Source: Leucobacter sp. cx-42 (lineage in GTDB: Bacteria > Actinomycetota > Actinomycetes > Actinomycetales > Microbacteriaceae). From it: a DNA stretch of 64,000 nucleotides. Positions 60,181-64,000 of this stretch are shown here, one piece after another. Position 1 is the first letter of the stretch, and each line of letters opens with the position of its first letter. Where the stretch lies: NCBI RefSeq assembly GCF_014529985.1, contig NZ_JACVMU010000008.1:124001-188000 (forward strand), written 5' to 3'. The notes beneath the pieces were generated by a model that was not told the origin of the DNA, did no database searches, and saw nothing but the letters and a program-made list of their open reading frames with translations. The translations under genes were made by a program, and so were the position numbers.

Positions 60181-61004
60181 ACCTTCGGGGTTGGTCCCGT
60201 GTACCCGAAGCGCTCATCCTCTTCGTCGTTCGGCGCAGGCTCCGGGCCAGCGTTCGGCAGCGGATACGCGTCAGGCAGGATGTCGGGGAGTGGCATCGGC
60301 AAGGTGAGCGCGCCGGTCTCCAGCGCTTCCTGAATCGCGACCTCGACTTCACGCTGCTTGCGTAGGCGGATCCGTGTCAGTGCTCGCTGCTCGGGCAAGC
60401 TCCAGCCGAAGCGAACCGCCAAGAGTCTCACGACCGTCGTGACGACCACGCAGACAATGCCGGCGATAAGTACCGGCACTTTGAACATTAGCAAGACTGT
60501 AAGCACGGTTACGCCGGCGAGGCTCGCGACGGCGTACAGCGAGCCGACGTGCATGAGCGCGATTGGCATGTTCAGCATGACGTCACGCAATGCGCCGCCA
60601 CCCACTGCCGAGACCACGCCAATGAAGATGGCGGGCACGATCGGCAAACCCATCTCAAACGCCTTTGTCGTACCGATCGCACCGAACATGCCGATGCTGA
60701 TCGCGTCGAGGAACGTGATCGCCGGGTCGAGCCGCTCGAAGATGCGCGGGAGGCTCATGCCGAGCAAGGCTGCTCCGACCGCAACGATCAAGTAGTAGTT
60801 GTTCGAGAATGCTGCGGGCGTCACGCCGAGCAGCATGTCGCGCAAGAAGCCACCACCGACGCCCGTCGCAACGCCGATGAGCGCGACTCCGAGCAAGTCA
60901 AGTTTCTTGAAGCCCGCGGCAAACAGGGCACCCTGGAGGCTGCCGGTGCCGACCGCAATGAGGTCGGCTGCAAGCGGAGTCTGAAACGTTTCGTCGAGCA
61001 ACAC
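60177..61004 (-). CDS. TRIC/UPF0126-type membrane channel
   Basis: 275 residues with seven hydrophobic segments. The two repeats ATGVGGGFLRDMLLG and AVGGGALRDVMLN are the signature of the TRIC (UPF0126/YicG) family of trimeric monovalent cation channels. Start at GTG 61004 or at the next TTG, which fits AGGAGT better. The C-terminal tail is Pro/Asp/Glu-rich and cytoplasmic. Confidence 0.88.
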   Translation of the reverse strand: MLLDETFQTPLAADLIAVGTGSLQGALFAAGFKKLDLLGVALIGVATGVGGGFLRDMLLGVTPAAFSNNYYLIVAVGAALLGMSLPRIFERLDPAITFLDAISIGMFGAIGTTKAFEMGLPIVPAIFIGVVSAVGGGALRDVMLNMPIALMHVGSLYAVASLAGVTVLTVLLMFKVPVLIAGIVCVVVTTVVRLLAVRFGWSLPEQRALTRIRLRKQREVEVAIQEALETGALTLPMPLPDILPDAYPLPNAGPEPAPNDEEDERFGYTGPTPKV

Positions 61005-61067
61005 ACTCCTATTCTTTCACCCGTTTACTCGCAGTTCGCTCGATGCGGAATAGGGAATACTAGAGGC

Positions 61068-61790
61068 ATGCCCCTGTACCGTGAAGTTGGCGTCGTATTG
61101 CGCACGCAGAAGTTGGGTGAAGCAGACCGCATCATCACCCTCTTCACACGAAACCACGGCATTTTGCGCGCGGTCGCGAAGGGGGTGCGCCGCACTTCGT
61201 CAAAGTTCGGCGCGCGACTTGAGCCTTTCATGGTGGCGGATCTGCAATGCTTCGAGGGTCGCACCCTCGACACGATCACGCAGGCCTCAACCCTCGGTTC
61301 GTATGGCGCCCAGATCACCGCTGACTATGACCGCTACCGTGCGGCAAGCGTGGTTGCTGAGATGGCTGAGCGGTTGGGTGAGGGAGATCCGTCTGAACAG
61401 CAGCTCCGGCTTCTGATCGGCGCGTTGCGGACACTCGCGGCGGGCAAAATGCCGTCCGGTCTTGTGCGTGACAGCTATTTACTGCGGGCACTCAGCGAGG
61501 CGGGCTGGACGCCCGGCCTTGATGAGTGCGTGCGCTGTGGCGCAGCAGGCCCGCACACGCTCTTTGCTGTGCAGCTCGGTGGCGTGATCTGTGAGGAATG
61601 TCGCATCGCCGGAATTCCGCGTCTGGACCCCGAGGCGATTGCGTTGCTCACAGCACTCGGCGCAGGCGATTGGGAAACCATTTCGTCGGCACAAACCCGT
61701 GCAATCGACCAAGCTGCGGGCATCGTGGCCGCGTACGCGCAGTGGCACCTTGAGCGCGGCCTGCGAGCCCTGAAGGTTGGCCGGGCTTAA
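61068..61790 (+). CDS. recO: DNA repair protein RecO
   Basis: 240 residues from ATG 61068 (TAGAGG upstream). N-terminal OB fold ([40 protein letters not shown]) and zinc site CVRCG ... CEECR. It loads RecA with RecR in RecFOR repair. Followed by uppS as usual. Confidence 0.94.
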   Translation: MPLYREVGVVLRTQKLGEADRIITLFTRNHGILRAVAKGVRRTSSKFGARLEPFMVADLQCFEGRTLDTITQASTLGSYGAQITADYDRYRAASVVAEMAERLGEGDPSEQQLRLLIGALRTLAAGKMPSGLVRDSYLLRALSEAGWTPGLDECVRCGAAGPHTLFAVQLGGVICEECRIAGIPRLDPEAIALLTALGAGDWETISSAQTRAIDQAAGIVAAYAQWHLERGLRALKVGRA

Positions 61791-61800
61791 ACTGTCACCC

Positions 61801-62607
61801 ATGCACCAGGCACCCGAAAATCTCGTCCCGGTCGATTGGACGGGGGAGCAGCCCCCGAAATTTGCTGGACCAGCACCGAAGCACGTCGCCATCGTTATGG
61901 ACGGTAACGGTCGCTGGGCGAATCAGCGCGGCCTCGCTCGCGTTGAGGGTCACAAGATGGGCGAACAGGCGCTCCTCGACGTCGTTGCTGGGGCAATTCA
62001 GGCGGGCGTCACGCACTTGAGTGTGTACGCCTTCTCAACCGAGAATTGGCGTCGCTCACCCGATGAGGTGCGCTTCCTCATGGGTTTCAACCGCGACGTG
62101 CTGCGTCGCCGCCGCAATCAACTTGATAGCTGGAACGTGCGCATGCGTTGGGCCGGCCGTCGGCCGAAGCTCTGGGGCTCGGTCATTAAAGAACTCCAGG
62201 CTTCGGAACGCGTCACTCGCAACAATACGGGCCTCACCCTCACTATGTGCGTGAACTATGGCGGTCGTAACGAGATCACCGACGCGGTTCGCCGTATTGC
62301 CGAAGAAGTAAAGCGCGGGGAACTCAGTCCGAAGGGCATCACCGAGCGAGTTATCGAACGGCATCTGTATGTGCCTGAACTCCCTGAGGTTGACCTGTTT
62401 GTGCGCAGTTCTGGCGAGCAGCGCACGAGCAACTTCATGCTCTGGCAGTCGGCCTACGCGGAGATGGTGTTCCTCGATACGCTCTGGCCAGATTTTGGGC
62501 GTAAGGAGCTGTGGGAAGCGATCCGCATTTTCCATGCGCGCGATCGCCGCTTCGGCGGAGCTGTCGACACGCCAGAAGCCGGTCAGTCCACAGCTGGACT
62601 CAGCTAA
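61801..62607 (+). CDS. uppS: Isoprenyl (polyprenyl) diphosphate synthase
   Basis: 268 residues from ATG 61801. Cis-prenyltransferase motifs: [12 protein letters not shown] (Asp of the active site), AFSTENWRR, and [20 protein letters not shown]. It makes the lipid carrier for wall polymers from isopentenyl diphosphate. A TTG at 61777 would add 8 residues. Confidence 0.95.
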   Translation: MHQAPENLVPVDWTGEQPPKFAGPAPKHVAIVMDGNGRWANQRGLARVEGHKMGEQALLDVVAGAIQAGVTHLSVYAFSTENWRRSPDEVRFLMGFNRDVLRRRRNQLDSWNVRMRWAGRRPKLWGSVIKELQASERVTRNNTGLTLTMCVNYGGRNEITDAVRRIAEEVKRGELSPKGITERVIERHLYVPELPEVDLFVRSSGEQRTSNFMLWQSAYAEMVFLDTLWPDFGRKELWEAIRIFHARDRRFGGAVDTPEAGQSTAGLS

Positions 62608-62635
62608 CAGCTGCATCTGAGAGAATAGACGCGAT

Positions 62636-63832
62636 ATGACTGCTCAGACTGCCGCGGCGCCCGCCCTGAAGATCGGCCCGCTAGAACTCGACGTCCCCGT
62701 CATCTTGGCTCCCATGGCCGGAATTACGAACACCGCATTCCGCCGCCTGTGCCGCGAGTACGGTGTTGGCCTGTATGTGAGCGAGATGGTGACGACTCGC
62801 GCGCTCGTTGAGCGTACGCCGAAGTCGCTGCAGCTCATCAAGCATCACGAGAGTGAGACGACTCGCTCGATCCAGCTGTACGGCGTCGACCCCACGACCG
62901 TGTCTGAGGCAGTGAAATTCTTGGTTGGCGAGAACCTCGCTGACCACATTGACTTGAACTTTGGTTGCCCGGTTCCCAAGGTGACGCGTCGCGGTGGCGG
63001 CTCGGCGCTTCCGTGGAAGAGCGACCTCTTCCGTGCGATTGTCGAGGGTGCGGTCAAGGCCGCCGGCGACATTCCCCTCACGGTGAAGATGCGCAAGGGA
63101 ATTGATGCGGATCACCTCACCTACCTTGATGCTGCTCGCGCGGCAGAGGACGCAGGTGTAGCGGCGATCGCTTTGCACGGCCGTACCGCGAACGAGTTCT
63201 ACTCGGGCCAGGCCGACTGGTCTTCGATTGCCAAGCTCAAGGAAACCATCACGAGCGTTCCCGTGCTCGGCAATGGCGATATCTGGGCCGCTGATGACGC
63301 GATCCGCATGGTTCGTGAAACCGGCTGCGATGGTGTTGTCGTTGGCCGTGGCTGCCTCGGTCGCCCCTGGCTCTTTGGCGACCTCGCCGCTGCGTTCAAG
63401 GCCGAAGCTGGCCAGATCAGCGCAGAGGAAGCGCAGGCCGCACTCGCGCACCCGAACCTTGGCGAGGTCATGGTCGCTATGCGTCGCCACACCGAACTGC
63501 TCGTAGACTTCTACGACGGCTCGGAAGAGCGCGCCTGCCGCGACATTCGTAAGCACGTCGCGTGGTACTTCAAGGGCTACGGCGTCGGCGGCGAGACCCG
63601 CCGTGCGCTTGCGACCGTCGAGTCGTTCGATCAGATGGACGCCATCTTCGACACGATGGATCGCGAGATGCCGTACCCCGGCGAGGGTGCTGAGGGTCAG
63701 CGCGGCCGCGCAGGTAGCCCGAAGCGCACGATTCTTCCCTACGGCTGGCTCGACAGCCGCGAGACGACCCACATTGACCTTGCAGCCCTTGCTGAGGGCG
63801 AAGGTGATGAGACCGGAGTAGACGGTGGCTAA
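62636..63832 (+). CDS. dusB: tRNA-dihydrouridine synthase
   Basis: 398 residues. FMN-barrel motifs LAPMAGITNTAFRR, LNFGCPVPKVTRRGGGSAL (catalytic Cys), LHGRTANEFYSG and VGRGCLGRPWLF. It reduces uridine to dihydrouridine in tRNA. A 28-nt gap follows uppS; it overlaps dgt by 8 nt. Confidence 0.94.
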   Translation: MTAQTAAAPALKIGPLELDVPVILAPMAGITNTAFRRLCREYGVGLYVSEMVTTRALVERTPKSLQLIKHHESETTRSIQLYGVDPTTVSEAVKFLVGENLADHIDLNFGCPVPKVTRRGGGSALPWKSDLFRAIVEGAVKAAGDIPLTVKMRKGIDADHLTYLDAARAAEDAGVAAIALHGRTANEFYSGQADWSSIAKLKETITSVPVLGNGDIWAADDAIRMVRETGCDGVVVGRGCLGRPWLFGDLAAAFKAEAGQISAEEAQAALAHPNLGEVMVAMRRHTELLVDFYDGSEERACRDIRKHVAWYFKGYGVGGETRRALATVESFDQMDAIFDTMDREMPYPGEGAEGQRGRAGSPKRTILPYGWLDSRETTHIDLAALAEGEGDETGVDGG

Positions 63833-64000
63833 TCGTTCGCTATCCGGCGAGGCAGCGTTGCCTTCCGGATACAGCTCGGGTGATACCGAGCGCTTCCTGC
63901 CAGAAACACACAGCGGTGCGCGGAGCGATTTTGCGCGCGACCGCGCCCGCGTGCTCCACTCCAGTGGATGGCGGAGGCTCTCTGCAAAGACGCAGGTGCT
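63825..64000 (+). CDS. dgt: dGTPase, N-terminal part (runs off the window)
   Basis: 58 codons from GTG 63825. The pattern RSDFARDRARVLHSSGWRRL with SAKTQV is typical of the start of deoxyguanosinetriphosphate triphosphohydrolase, an HD-domain enzyme that removes dGTP; the HD residues are beyond the window. The start overlaps the dusB end. Confidence 0.85.
   Translation, partial: MANRSLSGEAALPSGYSSGDTERFLPETHSGARSDFARDRARVLHSSGWRRLSAKTQV

Overview
The window comes from a high-GC Gram-positive chromosome, most likely an actinomycete of the Microbacteriaceae type. The housekeeping order thrS-HIT-yebC-ruvC and recO-uppS-dusB-dgt, the sortase signals of the LAxTG type and a siphovirus resembling those of Microbacterium and Leucobacter point that way; the genus cannot be settled by eye. 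The window is chromosome (1-8320), one integrated prophage of about 45.8 kb (8321-54168), then chromosome again (54127-64000).

Left chromosome: the start of a fatty acid desaturase (minus strand), pyrR behind a PyrR-type RNA leader, carA and carB, then two tandem paralogous surface-protein genes. The first paralog is a pseudogene with a lost start, two frameshifts and no anchor; the second has a signal peptide and an LAVTG anchor.

Prophage: a 43-bp direct repeat (8321-8363 and 54126-54168) covers the 3' half of a tRNA-Val(CAC) gene, so integration rebuilt the tRNA at the right end. From left to right: integrase and a probably leaderless repressor (minus strand), excisionase-like and antirepressor genes, an early region (SPFH protein, Acb2/Tad1-like nucleotide sponge, a 49-nt tRNA-like element without an anticodon arm, replication HTH protein, RusA, a frameshifted DnaN-like clamp, SSB, many small zinc-finger and membrane proteins), a phage tRNA-Asn, HNH, a prim-pol-like gene, terminases, head, neck and tail genes (including a gpG/gpGT frameshift at A AAA AAC and a 21-copy hexanucleotide repeat inside a head-region gene), endolysin and holins. 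Several single genes lie opposite to the phage operons, each likely an accessory 'moron': membrane proteins at 11941, 17890 and 20563, a lipoprotein at 22006, a DUF4429/SHOCT-like protein at 35436 and a CsbD-like protein at 45606.

Right arm cargo (46-54 kb): a convergent two-gene module (a zinc-motif protein of unknown function and a zinc-finger/DUF488 protein with a 23-bp perfect palindrome at its start), a surface protein, an orphan response regulator, and a second surface protein translationally coupled to a GlcNAc-transferase-family enzyme. A decayed copy of the phage right end (47.6-48.1 kb) lies inside the intact copy (53.1-54.0 kb), so about 5 kb of cargo is bracketed by diverged phage ends.

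Right chromosome: tRNA-Val(CAC), a membrane-anchored HELLH protein, tRNA-Gly, tRNA-Cys, tRNA-Val(GAC) with a partial tandem copy split by a palindrome, thrS, an Ap4A-phosphorylase-like HIT gene, yebC, ruvC (without ruvAB next to it), a TRIC-type channel, recO, uppS, dusB and the start of dgt.
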